Below the pieces are notes generated by a model. It saw only the letters and a list, made by a program, of their open reading frames with translations, was not told the origin of the DNA and searched no databases. Below, piece by piece: positions 27,037 to 35,789 of a stretch of 64,000 bases of DNA. The stretch is from Lichenicola sp965198575 (lineage in GTDB: Bacteria; Pseudomonadota; Alphaproteobacteria; Acetobacterales; Acetobacteraceae). The DNA lies in NCBI RefSeq assembly GCF_965198575.1, contig NZ_OZ240671.1, positions 434,001 to 498,000 on the forward strand, written 5' to 3'. Position numbers and translations under genes: made by a program. Numbering within the stretch: the stretch's first letter is position 1; each line of letters begins with the position of its first letter.

Positions 27037-27954
27037 ATGCGCAGCTTGAACCTCGGTCTCTCCTTCATCGGCCTCCTCGGCGTGGCGATCAGCCCCGCGG
27101 CGGCCCAGGTCACCACCAACCGGAGCGCGCTCGACGCCCTCGGCTCGGGTAAGCCGGCCGCGCATGCGACCGCCACGCACCACCCCGCAAGGCCGGCGCA
27201 TACGTCCGGTCATGGGCACGCCTCGGCGCATAACGCCGCCACCGCCGGCAAGGGGTCGGCGCACAAACCCGCGGCGAAGTCCGGCCGCCCGCCACCGGCT
27301 GCCACCATCCCGGCCGCACCGCCGCCGCCCCCGGTGTTCAGGGCGCCGGTCATCAACGTGCCGCTGCATCCGCCACCACCGCCGCCGCCGGTTCCGGTGG
27401 TGCAGGGCGCCGGCGGCACCGCGACGCCGATCGATGGCGGCACCCGCATCACCTTCGGAGCCGCCAGCGCCGACCTCAATCCGACCACGATGCAGGCGCT
27501 GCAGAACTTCGCAGCCCAGCTCAAGGCCGATCCGCTGGCCCGCGCCGATCTCGAGGCGTACGGCCTGGGCACGCCGGAAGATCCCTCCACGCCGCGGCGG
27601 ATGGCGCTCTCGCGGGGTCTTGCCGCCCGTGCCGTGCTGATCAACGAAGGCATCCCCTCGACCCGGATCTATGTCCGGGTGATCGGCCAGCCGACGACAG
27701 GCGACACCCCATCCGGAGCCACCCCGAGCGTCACCGCCGCTGATACCGCAGCACCTGCCGATCGCGTCGACCTGCACCTCTCCCGCAATCCCGGCGACAC
27801 CGCCGTGACCCCGATCGGCGCACCTCCGGCGGGCACGCCCCCAGCCGGTATGTCCCCAGCCGGCACGCCAGCTGCCGACGCATCCGCAGCTTCTCCCGAC
27901 GCCACGCTGTCCCCCGCCCCCGGACCAACGCCTCCCGGAAACACCCATCCATGA
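27037..27954 (+). CDS. OmpA-like periplasmic/outer-membrane protein with polyproline linker
   Basis: A 305-residue exported protein with signal peptide (LGVAISPAAAQ). A His/Ala-rich stretch (45-90) and a proline-rich linker (about 95-130) lead into an OmpA-type domain (about 140-250, ITFGAASADLNPTTMQALQNFA and RMALSRGLAARAVLINEGI). A Pro/Ala/Thr tail follows. The peptidoglycan-binding Asp/Arg pair is not obvious, so binding is uncertain. It overlaps the MotA-like gene by ATGA and heads a three-gene operon. Confidence 0.8.
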   Translation: MRSLNLGLSFIGLLGVAISPAAAQVTTNRSALDALGSGKPAAHATATHHPARPAHTSGHGHASAHNAATAGKGSAHKPAAKSGRPPPAATIPAAPPPPPVFRAPVINVPLHPPPPPPPVPVVQGAGGTATPIDGGTRITFGAASADLNPTTMQALQNFAAQLKADPLARADLEAYGLGTPEDPSTPRRMALSRGLAARAVLINEGIPSTRIYVRVIGQPTTGDTPSGATPSVTAADTAAPADRVDLHLSRNPGDTAVTPIGAPPAGTPPAGMSPAGTPAADASAASPDATLSPAPGPTPPGNTHP

Positions 27955-29135
27955 CCCGCCCCACGACCTATGTCCTGCGCATGCTGGTGTTCCTGGCGGT
28001 GGTCGCCGGGTGTGCTGCGTTCCTGTTCCCGACGCTCCTGCTCGCGTTCCAGAACAATCCGGTGCTGGATGGCCTGATCCTCGGGGTGCTGGCGCTCGGC
28101 ATCATCTGGAACCTGGTGATGGTGGCCCGGCTGTCGCCCGAGGTGCGCTGGATCGAGACCCTGCGCCAGCCGCGCGCCGGCCTGGCCCCACCGCGGCCGC
28201 CTCGCCTGCTGGCGCCGATGGCCTCCATGCTGGCGACCCGCAACCGCGCCGATCGGCTGGTGCTCTCGACCCCCGCCACCCGGTCGCTGCTCGACAGCCT
28301 GGCGTCCCGCCTGGACGAGAGCCGCGAGCTGTCGCGCTACATGACCGGGCTGCTGATCTTCCTCGGCCTGCTCGGCACCTTCTGGGGCCTGCTGAAGACC
28401 GTGCACTCGATCGGCGGGGTGATCGAGAACATGTCGGTCGGCTCCGGCGACGTCACCCAGATGTTCGGCCAGCTCAAGGCCGGCCTGGCGCAGCCGCTCG
28501 CCGGCATGGGCACCGCGTTCTCCGCCTCGATGTTCGGCCTCGCCGGCTCGCTGGTGCTGGGCTTCCTCGATCTCACCGCCGGCCAGGCGCAGAACCGCTT
28601 CTTCAACGAGCTCGAGGAGTGGCTGGCCGGCATCACCCGCTTCTCCTCCGGCTACACCGGCGGCGACGGCGAGGCCCCGATCCCGGCCTACGTGCAGGCG
28701 CTGCTCGAGCAGACCGCGGAGAACCTCGACGGCCTGCAGACCGTGCTGGCCCGCGGCGAGGACGGTCGCCAGGCCTACAACCAGACGATGGCGACGCTGT
28801 CCGACCGCATCGGCGCGCTGAACGAGATGCTCCGGGCGAACCAGCAGCTGATGCTGCGCGTGGCCGAGGCGCAGTCGGCGATGGTGCCGGCCCTGCAGCG
28901 GCTGAGCGACCCGTCCGGCGGCGGTGCCGGCGCGCAGGACCTGCGCGAGCCGATTCGCGGCATTGAACGGCTGCTGCAACGCATCCTCGCCGAGAACGAG
29001 CAGGGCCGCAGCCAGACCACCACGGAGCTGCGAAACGAGCTCAGGGTGCTGACCCGCACCGTCGCCGCATCGGGCGGCCAGGGCAGCCCGGCGTTCCCGG
29101 CGTCCGGTGACGCATCCGGACGTCCGGCGCGATGA
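27951..29135 (+). CDS. MotA/TolQ/ExbB-like proton channel protein
   Basis: A 394-residue inner-membrane protein with four predicted helices (about 10-30, 42-60, 130-150 and 185-210). The channel signature GLLGTFWGLLKTV matches TolQ/ExbB/MotA. The last ~150 residues form a helical, Gln-rich cytoplasmic tail with coiled-coil character (LRANQQLMLRVAEAQ), longer than in TolQ. Coupled by ATGA to both neighbours. With the MotB-like protein it should form a proton-driven stator; no flagellar genes lie nearby, so an envelope role is more likely. Confidence 0.82.
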   Translation: MTRPTTYVLRMLVFLAVVAGCAAFLFPTLLLAFQNNPVLDGLILGVLALGIIWNLVMVARLSPEVRWIETLRQPRAGLAPPRPPRLLAPMASMLATRNRADRLVLSTPATRSLLDSLASRLDESRELSRYMTGLLIFLGLLGTFWGLLKTVHSIGGVIENMSVGSGDVTQMFGQLKAGLAQPLAGMGTAFSASMFGLAGSLVLGFLDLTAGQAQNRFFNELEEWLAGITRFSSGYTGGDGEAPIPAYVQALLEQTAENLDGLQTVLARGEDGRQAYNQTMATLSDRIGALNEMLRANQQLMLRVAEAQSAMVPALQRLSDPSGGGAGAQDLREPIRGIERLLQRILAENEQGRSQTTTELRNELRVLTRTVAASGGQGSPAFPASGDASGRPAR

Positions 29136-30112
29136 GGCGTCGCGGCGTCCGCGGCAACGGGCTGGACGCCTGGCCGGGCTATGTGGACGCGCTGTCCACG
29201 CTGCTCATGGTCATCATCTTCGTGCTGCTGGTGTTCGTGCTGGCGCAGGCTTTCCTGTCGGTGGCGCTGAACGGCCGGCAGAGCGCGCTGGACCGGCTGA
29301 CCCGCGAGATGGCGCAGCTGACCCAGCTGCTGTCGCTGGAGAAGGGCCACAGCCAGTCGCTCGAGTACTCGGTCGCCACGCTGAAATCGCAGCACATCCG
29401 GGACGAGGTCTCCGCCGCGACGCTGGCCGCCGAGCTCAACGCCGACACCGCGAAGCTCGCCTCTGCCGACAAGCTCTCGACCGACAGCCAGGCCCAGGTG
29501 GCGCTGCTGAACCAGCAACTCGCCGAACTGCAGAAGCAGCTCGCGGCGATCTCCCAGGCGCTCGACATCTCGCAGGCCGACATCAAGGATCGCGACGCCA
29601 AGATCACCGATCTCGGCAACAAGCTGAACCTGGCGCTCGCCGACAAGGTCGAGCAGCTGAAACGCTATCGCAGCGAGTTCTTCGGCCGCCTGTCGCAGCT
29701 GCTGGCGCACCAGCCCGGCATCCGTGTCGTCGGCGATCGCTTCGTGTTCCAGAGCGAGGTGCTGTTCCCGCCGGGCAGCGCCGAGCTGTCTGCCGCCGGG
29801 CGCGCGCAGATGAACACCCTCGCCCGGACCCTGAAGACCATCGCTGCCGAGATCCCGCCCGACCTGCCCTGGATCCTGCGGGTCGACGGCCACGCCGACC
29901 GGCAGCCGATCGCCAACACAGCGTTCGCGACCAACTGGGAGCTGTCCTCGGCACGCGCCATCACCGTGGTGAAGCTGCTGACCGCGGACGGGATCAACCC
30001 GCAGAACCTGGCCGCCACGGGCTTCTCGCAGTTTCAGCCGCTGGATAACGGCAGCACCCCCGAGGCCTACGCCCGCAACCGCCGGATCGAGCTGCGCCTG
30101 ACCGATCGCTGA
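29132..30112 (+). CDS. MotB-like peptidoglycan-binding stator protein
   Basis: A 326-residue protein with one N-terminal membrane helix (about 16-42) bearing the proton-carrying aspartate D19 (GYVDALSTLLMVIIFVLLV). A long coiled coil spans about residues 50-195. The C-terminal OmpA/MotB domain has ILRVDGHADRQPI and NWELSSARA, which hold the peptidoglycan-contact Asp and Arg. The coiled coil is much longer than in flagellar MotB. It ends the operon with the MotA-like gene and is coupled to it by ATGA. Confidence 0.85.
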   Translation: MRRRGVRGNGLDAWPGYVDALSTLLMVIIFVLLVFVLAQAFLSVALNGRQSALDRLTREMAQLTQLLSLEKGHSQSLEYSVATLKSQHIRDEVSAATLAAELNADTAKLASADKLSTDSQAQVALLNQQLAELQKQLAAISQALDISQADIKDRDAKITDLGNKLNLALADKVEQLKRYRSEFFGRLSQLLAHQPGIRVVGDRFVFQSEVLFPPGSAELSAAGRAQMNTLARTLKTIAAEIPPDLPWILRVDGHADRQPIANTAFATNWELSSARAITVVKLLTADGINPQNLAATGFSQFQPLDNGSTPEAYARNRRIELRLTDR

Positions 30113-30139
30113 CCGGCCCGGGCGCCACCCGGGACGGTG

Positions 30140-30745
30140 TCAGGTGGGGTCGCCGACCATCAGGTGATGCAGGTGCGCCAGACGCGCCGCACCCCCGGCG
30201 ATCATCGGATCCAGCCGCAGCACGTGTTCCCACGCGGCAAACGCCGGCTCGCCCCTGCCCGCACTCTCCTCGATCAGCGACAGCCCAGACCAGGACTGCA
30301 CGTCCGCCGGATCACGATTGATGGCATTGCCGAGATCCTGCAGCGCGCCGGCCTGGTCGGCCTGTGCCGCACGCACGGCGGCACGCTCGCGCCACAGCAG
30401 GGATTGTCCGGGCTGCAGCTCCAGCGCGTCGCTGAGATCGCCGAGCGCCTCACGCAGATGCCCATCCGCCTGTTCCCGCTGGCCCCGATGCAGCATGAGC
30501 CGCGCCGTAGGTGACAGCAGGCTCTCACGGCGAGCCTCGAGGCGAGCCAGGATCGCGCCGGCCTGGTCCGCGCCCGGCGCATGCAGCAGGTCAGCCTCGA
30601 GCGCCTGGATCCGGGGATCGGCAGGTGACGCTGCCGGCGGCGGTGCGGCGTCGGGACGGTTTGGCGCAGCGGCGGCTGGGAGCACCCCGACCGTCAGCAG
30701 GCAAACGCCCGCGAGTGCCGCCAGCCGACCCGCGAAGCGGCTCAG
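30140..30745 (-). CDS. exported TPR-repeat protein, probable CTG start
   Basis: A 201-residue protein: signal peptide (ALAGVCLLTVGVLPAAAA), a Pro/Ala linker, then three or four TPR-like helical pairs (about 85-190, including LSDALELQPGQSLLWRERAA and LGNAINRDPADVQSW). No ATG, GTG or TTG gives an intact signal peptide. A CTG at 30743-30745 does, and it overlaps the rpmJ stop as CTGA, copying the ATGA coupling seen elsewhere in this window. TTG further upstream or GTG inside the signal peptide are poorer alternatives. Confidence 0.72.
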   Translation of the reverse strand: MSRFAGRLAALAGVCLLTVGVLPAAAAPNRPDAAPPPAASPADPRIQALEADLLHAPGADQAGAILARLEARRESLLSPTARLMLHRGQREQADGHLREALGDLSDALELQPGQSLLWRERAAVRAAQADQAGALQDLGNAINRDPADVQSWSGLSLIEESAGRGEPAFAAWEHVLRLDPMIAGGAARLAHLHHLMVGDPT

Positions 30746-30867
30746 CCCTGGCGGGCCTTCATGCGCGGGTTCTTCTTGTTGATGACGTACACGCGCCCAT
30801 GGCGCCGCACCACACGGCAATCCTTGTCGCGCACCTTGGCCGACTTGAGGCTGTTTCTGATCTTCAT
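30742..30867 (-). CDS. rpmJ: 50S ribosomal protein L36
   Basis: A 41-residue ribosomal protein (MKIRNSLKSAKVRDKDCRVV then a basic C-terminus). It has only one cysteine and so lacks the zinc ribbon, like the YkgO-type L36 used by many alphaproteobacteria. A good promoter lies about 45-70 bases upstream. The following TPR gene overlaps its stop. Confidence 0.95.
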   Translation of the reverse strand: MKIRNSLKSAKVRDKDCRVVRRHGRVYVINKKNPRMKARQG

Positions 30868-30908
30868 GGTCCGACCTTCGAGAGCGGTGATGCACCGCAA
30901 AGAGGGGC

Positions 30909-30937
30909 CGAATAACGGCGCGCTCCCAGGGTGTCAA
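30909..30937 (-). promoter_or_regulatory. sigma-70-type promoter of rpmJ
   Basis: On the minus strand TTGACA (-35, 30932-30937) is separated by exactly 17 bases from TATTCG (-10, 30909-30914), upstream of rpmJ. The -35 is a perfect consensus; the -10 matches moderately. Confidence 0.6.
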
Positions 30938-31082
30938 TGATACAAGGCCTGGGCGCCACACCGACGGCCTGTTCCGGCGGACTGTGGGCCGGTTAATCAT
31001 CCGCTAGGAAACTCCTGCCAAGCTCCCGCCGACGCCTGCTCAGTCGCCTCTCCGGCGCGTATGGCGTGGTCAAAGGCGCTGC

Positions 31083-33431
31083 ATGACATTGGCACATAGA
31101 GATCCGAGCTCACACCTGGCCCGGCGCAACCAGATGCGCCTGCAGGCGCTGTCAGCGTGCGGCCGCACGTGGCTGGTGCTGGCGCCGGTCTCGATCCTCC
31201 TCGCCGTCTTCGACGACCTGCTGCAAGGCTCGGCGCGCCCCGGCACCTCAGCGGCTGCACTCGAAGTACCGCTTGCCTGCCTGGTTGTGCTGCACGCCCT
31301 GACCGCCTGGCTCTCGCTCCACGAGCGAGCGCGGGCGCCGCATCCGGCGACCGTCGATTATCGCTATGGCTGCGCGATCCTCATGGCTGGCCTCCTGGGC
31401 AGCCTGTGGGCGGTGGTGCTGGCGGCGACGTCCCCCGGTCCAAGCCCGGTATTCCAGATGATCCTGGTGCCCACGCTGATCCTCGGCGGCATCCTGCTGG
31501 CTCCGGTTCGCGCCGCCGCCCTGCTCTATGTCGGCGCGGTCGCCGGCGGCGCCGTGCTGGCGATGCGGGGCTGGGCCGCGGAGACGATGTGGCCGCCGCT
31601 CGGCCCCCTAGCCGGGGGTCTGATTGCTGCCGGTGCCATCGCCTGGCAGCACGCCGAATTCGAGCGGACCACACGACGCGAGTCCGGTCTGGCGGAGCAG
31701 ACCGAGATCAGCAGCACGCTGCTGCACGAGCTCGAGGAACAGGGCTCGGAATGGCTCTGGGAAACCGGGGCGGATTTCCACCTGGTGACGCCGTCACCGA
31801 GGCTGTGCCGCCTGCTCGGATGCAGGAGCCGGACGCTTGCCAACCTGTCGCTGCGCCGCTGGATCAACTCGCGGATGTGGCTGGCGCTCGATGGCCGTGA
31901 CGGCTTCGAGGCGTTGGCGATGAGCCTCGATTCGAGGTCGGCGTTCCGGCAGGTGCAGATCCCGGTCGGCATCGGGGAGAGCGAACACTGGCTGCTGCTG
32001 AGCGGCCGGCCGATGCTCAACATCGACGGCAGCTTCCGCGGCTATCGCGGGGTGGGCTCCGACATCACCGGGATCCGCCAATCCGAACGCCGGATCGCCT
32101 GGCTGGCGCGGCACGACAGCCTGACCGGGTTGCCGAATCGGGCGCATTTCCACGAAGCCCTGCGCACCGCATGCGCCCTGCAGGCCGAAAGCGGCGAGAA
32201 ATTGGCGCTGCTCTGCCTCGATCTCGATGGCTTCAAGGCGATCAACGACACGCTCGGTCACCTCGCCGGCGATGCCCTGCTGACCCAGGTCGCGGCCCGC
32301 CTGCGCAGCTGCATTCGCAAGCGCGACCTCATCGGCCGGCTCGGCGGCGACGAGTTCGCGGTTGCCTTGATGGACAGCGATTCCGCGGCGGCGGGCGAAC
32401 TCGGTCGACGGCTGATGGCGCAGGTCACCGAGCCCTACACCATCAACGGGATCCCGGTGCGGGTCGGGCTCAGCATCGGCGTGATCCTGTCGCCGGACGA
32501 TGCCACCGGCCACCGGGACCTGCTCAAGGGCGCCGACCTGGCGATGTACCGGGCCAAGGCGGAAGGCCGGGGCACCATCAGCTTCTTCGACAACGACATC
32601 GAGAACGGCGCGCAGAATCGCCTGCTGCTCCAGGCGGATCTGCGCCACGCGATCAGCCGCGACGAGATCTCGCTGCACTTTCAGCCGATCATGCACGGGG
32701 TTACCGGCCGGGTGGTCGCGGCGGAAGCGCTGGCCCGCTGGATGCACCCGACGCGCGGCATGATCCCCCCGGCCGAATTCATCCCGCTGGCGGAGGAATG
32801 CGGGTTGATCGGGGCACTCGGCACCTGGGTGCTGCGACGCGCCTGCCTGGAGGCCACATGCTGGTCTGAGGAGATCGGCATCTCGGTCAACCTGTCGCCG
32901 ATCCAGCTGCGCGACCCAAGGCTGTTCTCCATCGTCGAGAGCGCGCTGCAGGAAAGCGGTCTGGCGGCCGGACGCCTGGAGCTCGAGATCACCGAGTCGC
33001 TGTTCCTGGAGACCAACCCGTTGGTCCGCGAGACCATGCTCAGGCTGAAGCAGCACGGCATCCGCTTCGCCCTCGACGATTTCGGCACCGGCTTCTCGTC
33101 GCTCAGCTACCTGCGCCAGTTCCACGTCGATACCGTCAAGATCGACCGCTCCTTCGTCCGCGATCTCGGTACCGACCTGGAGGCGGACATGATCGTGCAG
33201 GCGATCACCGGCATGGCAAGGGGCCTCGGCATCACCATCACCGCCGAGGGTGTGGAGACCTTCGACCAGGCCGACCGCCTGCGCGCGAGCGGCTGCACGC
33301 AGTTCCAGGGCTTTCTCTACAGCCGCCCCTGCAGCGCAGACGCCGTGCGACGCTTCATGGCGCTGCAGCACACGAGGAACGACGCCAGCGAGGAGCGGCT
33401 AGAGGTCCGGTCGCCGATGGCCGGAAGCTGA
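31083..33431 (+). CDS. membrane-bound GGDEF-EAL cyclic-di-GMP protein
   Basis: A 782-residue regulator. Residues ~25-195 hold five or six membrane helices. Residues ~205-330 look like a PAS sensor. Residues ~335-500 form a diguanylate cyclase with an intact GGDEF site (RLGGDEFAVAL). Residues ~510-765 form an EAL phosphodiesterase with EALARW, NLSPIQLRD, DDFGTGFSSLSYL and EGVET all intact. Both catalytic sites look complete, so it may make or degrade c-di-GMP depending on signal. Monocistronic; ATG start. Confidence 0.92.
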   Translation: MTLAHRDPSSHLARRNQMRLQALSACGRTWLVLAPVSILLAVFDDLLQGSARPGTSAAALEVPLACLVVLHALTAWLSLHERARAPHPATVDYRYGCAILMAGLLGSLWAVVLAATSPGPSPVFQMILVPTLILGGILLAPVRAAALLYVGAVAGGAVLAMRGWAAETMWPPLGPLAGGLIAAGAIAWQHAEFERTTRRESGLAEQTEISSTLLHELEEQGSEWLWETGADFHLVTPSPRLCRLLGCRSRTLANLSLRRWINSRMWLALDGRDGFEALAMSLDSRSAFRQVQIPVGIGESEHWLLLSGRPMLNIDGSFRGYRGVGSDITGIRQSERRIAWLARHDSLTGLPNRAHFHEALRTACALQAESGEKLALLCLDLDGFKAINDTLGHLAGDALLTQVAARLRSCIRKRDLIGRLGGDEFAVALMDSDSAAAGELGRRLMAQVTEPYTINGIPVRVGLSIGVILSPDDATGHRDLLKGADLAMYRAKAEGRGTISFFDNDIENGAQNRLLLQADLRHAISRDEISLHFQPIMHGVTGRVVAAEALARWMHPTRGMIPPAEFIPLAEECGLIGALGTWVLRRACLEATCWSEEIGISVNLSPIQLRDPRLFSIVESALQESGLAAGRLELEITESLFLETNPLVRETMLRLKQHGIRFALDDFGTGFSSLSYLRQFHVDTVKIDRSFVRDLGTDLEADMIVQAITGMARGLGITITAEGVETFDQADRLRASGCTQFQGFLYSRPCSADAVRRFMALQHTRNDASEERLEVRSPMAGS

Positions 33432-33585
33432 ACCCAGACCTTGCGTCGCCAGCCGAGGAGACCGCCGCCAGCCGGGCGCAGCACCACCATGTGCCGTGCG
33501 GCCGCAGCCGCCGCCGAGTGTGACGCACGCCCATCGTTGCCGAGGCGCTTTCCAGCCGCCTGGCCCGCGCAGGCGCCCGCCGCTG

Positions 33586-34383
33586 CTACCGCTCCGGCGG
33601 TAAGGTGACCGCATGGTTGAGCGGCCCGGCCCCGGCGCCGTAACCGGGAGCGGTCTCGATCGCAAGCCGGACATAGTCGCGCGCCCGGACCACTGCCGCG
33701 CGCAGGTCCATGCCCTGGGCGATTCCCGTGGCGATGGCGCTCGCCAGGGTGCAGCCGGTGCCATGTGTGTGCCGGGTGTGGATGCGCGGGGCCGAGAAGC
33801 TCTCGCACTTGGTCTCGGTCGCCAGCAGGTCGACCACCTCGTCACCCGGCAGGTGACCGCCCTTCAGCAGCACCGCCGGCACGCCCAGCGTCAGCAGCGC
33901 GTCGGCGGCACGACGCATGTCGTCCTCGCTCTCGATGCGCATGCCGCACAGCACCTCCGCCTCCGGGAGGTTCGGCGTCAGCAGGCTGGCCAGGGGCAGC
34001 AGGTGTCGCTTCATCTCCGCGATCGCCGCCGTCTGCATCAGCCACTGACCGCCCTTGGCTACCATCACCGGGTCGATCACCAGCTTCACGTCCGGCCATT
34101 TTCTAAGGCAGTCGGCAGTGGTCGCTATGATCTCCGGCGTGTCGAGCATTCCGGTCTTGAAGGCGTCCGCCCCGAGATCGGCCAGCACGCACTCGATCTG
34201 CAGCCGCAGGAACTCGGGCGGCACCTGCATTACGCCGTGCACGCCCAGCGTGTTCTGCGCCGTGAGCGCCGTGATCGCGGTCATCGCGTAGCCGCCGAGT
34301 GCGGTGACGGTCTTGATGTCCGCCTGGATCCCGGCGCCACCACCGGAATCGCTGCCGGCGACGATCAGCACACGGCCGCGCAT
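33586..34383 (-). CDS. thiD: hydroxymethylpyrimidine (phosphate) kinase
   Basis: A 265-residue ribokinase-fold enzyme phosphorylating HMP and HMP-P for thiamine synthesis. Landmarks are AGSDSGGGAGIQADIKT at the N-terminus, VIDPVMVAKGGQ, LTPNLPEAEVL and the catalytic HTHGTGCTLASAIA. ATG at 34383 is five bases from the glmM stop, so it is the last gene of the folP-glmM-thiD run. HMP-PP made here would feed ThiE, encoded at 20 kb. Confidence 0.94.
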   Translation of the reverse strand: MRGRVLIVAGSDSGGGAGIQADIKTVTALGGYAMTAITALTAQNTLGVHGVMQVPPEFLRLQIECVLADLGADAFKTGMLDTPEIIATTADCLRKWPDVKLVIDPVMVAKGGQWLMQTAAIAEMKRHLLPLASLLTPNLPEAEVLCGMRIESEDDMRRAADALLTLGVPAVLLKGGHLPGDEVVDLLATETKCESFSAPRIHTRHTHGTGCTLASAIATGIAQGMDLRAAVVRARDYVRLAIETAPGYGAGAGPLNHAVTLPPER

Positions 34384-34388
34384 CCGGG

Positions 34389-35747
34389 TCAGGCCGCCAC
34401 CGACACGCGTCGGATCGCCTCGCACACACCCGCCACGACCTTGCTGACGAGCCCCTCGTCCTCGGCCTCGGCCATCACCCGGACCACCGGCTCGGTGCCG
34501 CTCTCCCGCAGCACCAGCCGTCCGCGGGATCCGAGCTCGTCCTCCGCCCAGCGCCTGGCCTCGCGAACCGCCGGATCGAGCAACGGCGACGGGCCGGTAA
34601 ACCGCTCGCTCCGCAGCATCTGCGGGAACGGCGTGAACATCTGCAGCGCCTCGCTCGCCGGTCGGCCACGCTCGACCAGCACCGACAGCACCTGCAGGGC
34701 GGCGATCAGCCCGTCGCCGGTGGTGGCGAAATCCGACAGCACCATGTGGCCGGACTGCTCGCCGCCGACATTCATGCCGAGCTCGCGCATCCGCTCGACC
34801 ACGTAGCGATCGCCCACCGCGGTGCGCTCGAGCCGCAGCCCGTCCGCGGCCAGCAGCCGCTCGAGCCCCATGTTCGACATCACGGTCGCGACCACGCCAC
34901 CACCCTCGAGCCGGCCGGCGGTCGCCCAGGAGCGGGCGATGAGCGCCAGGATCTGGTCGCCATCGATCAGCTGGCCGCGTTCGTCGCACAGCAGCAGCCG
35001 GTCGGCGTCGCCATCCAGCGCGATGCCGAGGTCGGCGCGATGGCCCAGCACCGCGGCACTCAAGGCACGCGGACTGGTCGAGCCGCATTGGTGGTTGATG
35101 TTCAGCCCGTCCGGCGCGCAGCCGATACGGATCACCTCCGCACCCAGCTCCCAAAGTGCGGTCGGGGCGACCCGGTAGGCGGCCCCGTTCGCGCAATCCA
35201 GTACGATCCGCAGCCCGTCCAGCCGGCGGCCGCGCGGGAAGCTGGACTTGGCGCTCTCGACATAGCGGCCGGCCGCATCGTTCAGCCGCGACGCGCGCCC
35301 GATCATGTCCGGCGTGGCCAGCCGGCCGGAGAGGTCGGACGCCATCAGCGCCTCGATCTCCAGTTCGGCCTCGTCGGAGAGCTTGAAGCCGTCCGGGCCG
35401 AACAGCTTGATGCCGTTATCCTCGAACGGGTTGTGCGACGCCGAGATCATCACGCCGAGATCCGCCCGCAGGCTGCGCGTCAGCAGCGCGATCGCCGGCG
35501 TCGGCAGCGGGCCCACCAGCGTCACGTCGATGCCGGCCGCGAGGAACCCCGACACCAGCGCGCACTCGATCATGTAGCCGGACAGCCGCGTGTCCTTGCC
35601 GAGCACCACGCGGTGGCGGTGCGTGCCGCGCATGAACCGCAGGCCCGCCGCCTGGCCGAGCCGCTGCGCCACCTCGACGGTCATCGGGTCGGTGTTCGCC
35701 GTGCCGCGGATCCCGTCGGTTCCGAACAGCTTCCTTGGACCACTCAT
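34389..35747 (-). CDS. glmM: phosphoglucosamine mutase
   Basis: A 452-residue enzyme converting glucosamine-6-P to glucosamine-1-P for peptidoglycan and LPS precursors. The N-terminal KLFGTDGIRGTAN, phosphoserine loop ISASHNPFEDNGIK, metal loop ALDGDADRLL, sugar loop GGEQSGH and phosphate loop RESGTEPVVRVM are all intact. ATG at 35747; GTG at 35756 would add three residues. Downstream of folP, as in many alphaproteobacteria. Confidence 0.96.
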   Translation of the reverse strand: MSGPRKLFGTDGIRGTANTDPMTVEVAQRLGQAAGLRFMRGTHRHRVVLGKDTRLSGYMIECALVSGFLAAGIDVTLVGPLPTPAIALLTRSLRADLGVMISASHNPFEDNGIKLFGPDGFKLSDEAELEIEALMASDLSGRLATPDMIGRASRLNDAAGRYVESAKSSFPRGRRLDGLRIVLDCANGAAYRVAPTALWELGAEVIRIGCAPDGLNINHQCGSTSPRALSAAVLGHRADLGIALDGDADRLLLCDERGQLIDGDQILALIARSWATAGRLEGGGVVATVMSNMGLERLLAADGLRLERTAVGDRYVVERMRELGMNVGGEQSGHMVLSDFATTGDGLIAALQVLSVLVERGRPASEALQMFTPFPQMLRSERFTGPSPLLDPAVREARRWAEDELGSRGRLVLRESGTEPVVRVMAEAEDEGLVSKVVAGVCEAIRRVSVAA

Positions 35748-35789
35748 CGCGTGCACTTCCGGATCTCTCGAGCAATCCTCTCGTCTAGC

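Noticed and set aside
27951..30112. Zorya anti-phage system
   Set aside because: The MotA-like and MotB-like pair resembles ZorAB, but no helicase or nuclease effector is adjacent and an OmpA-like gene heads the operon; kept as a stator finding instead.
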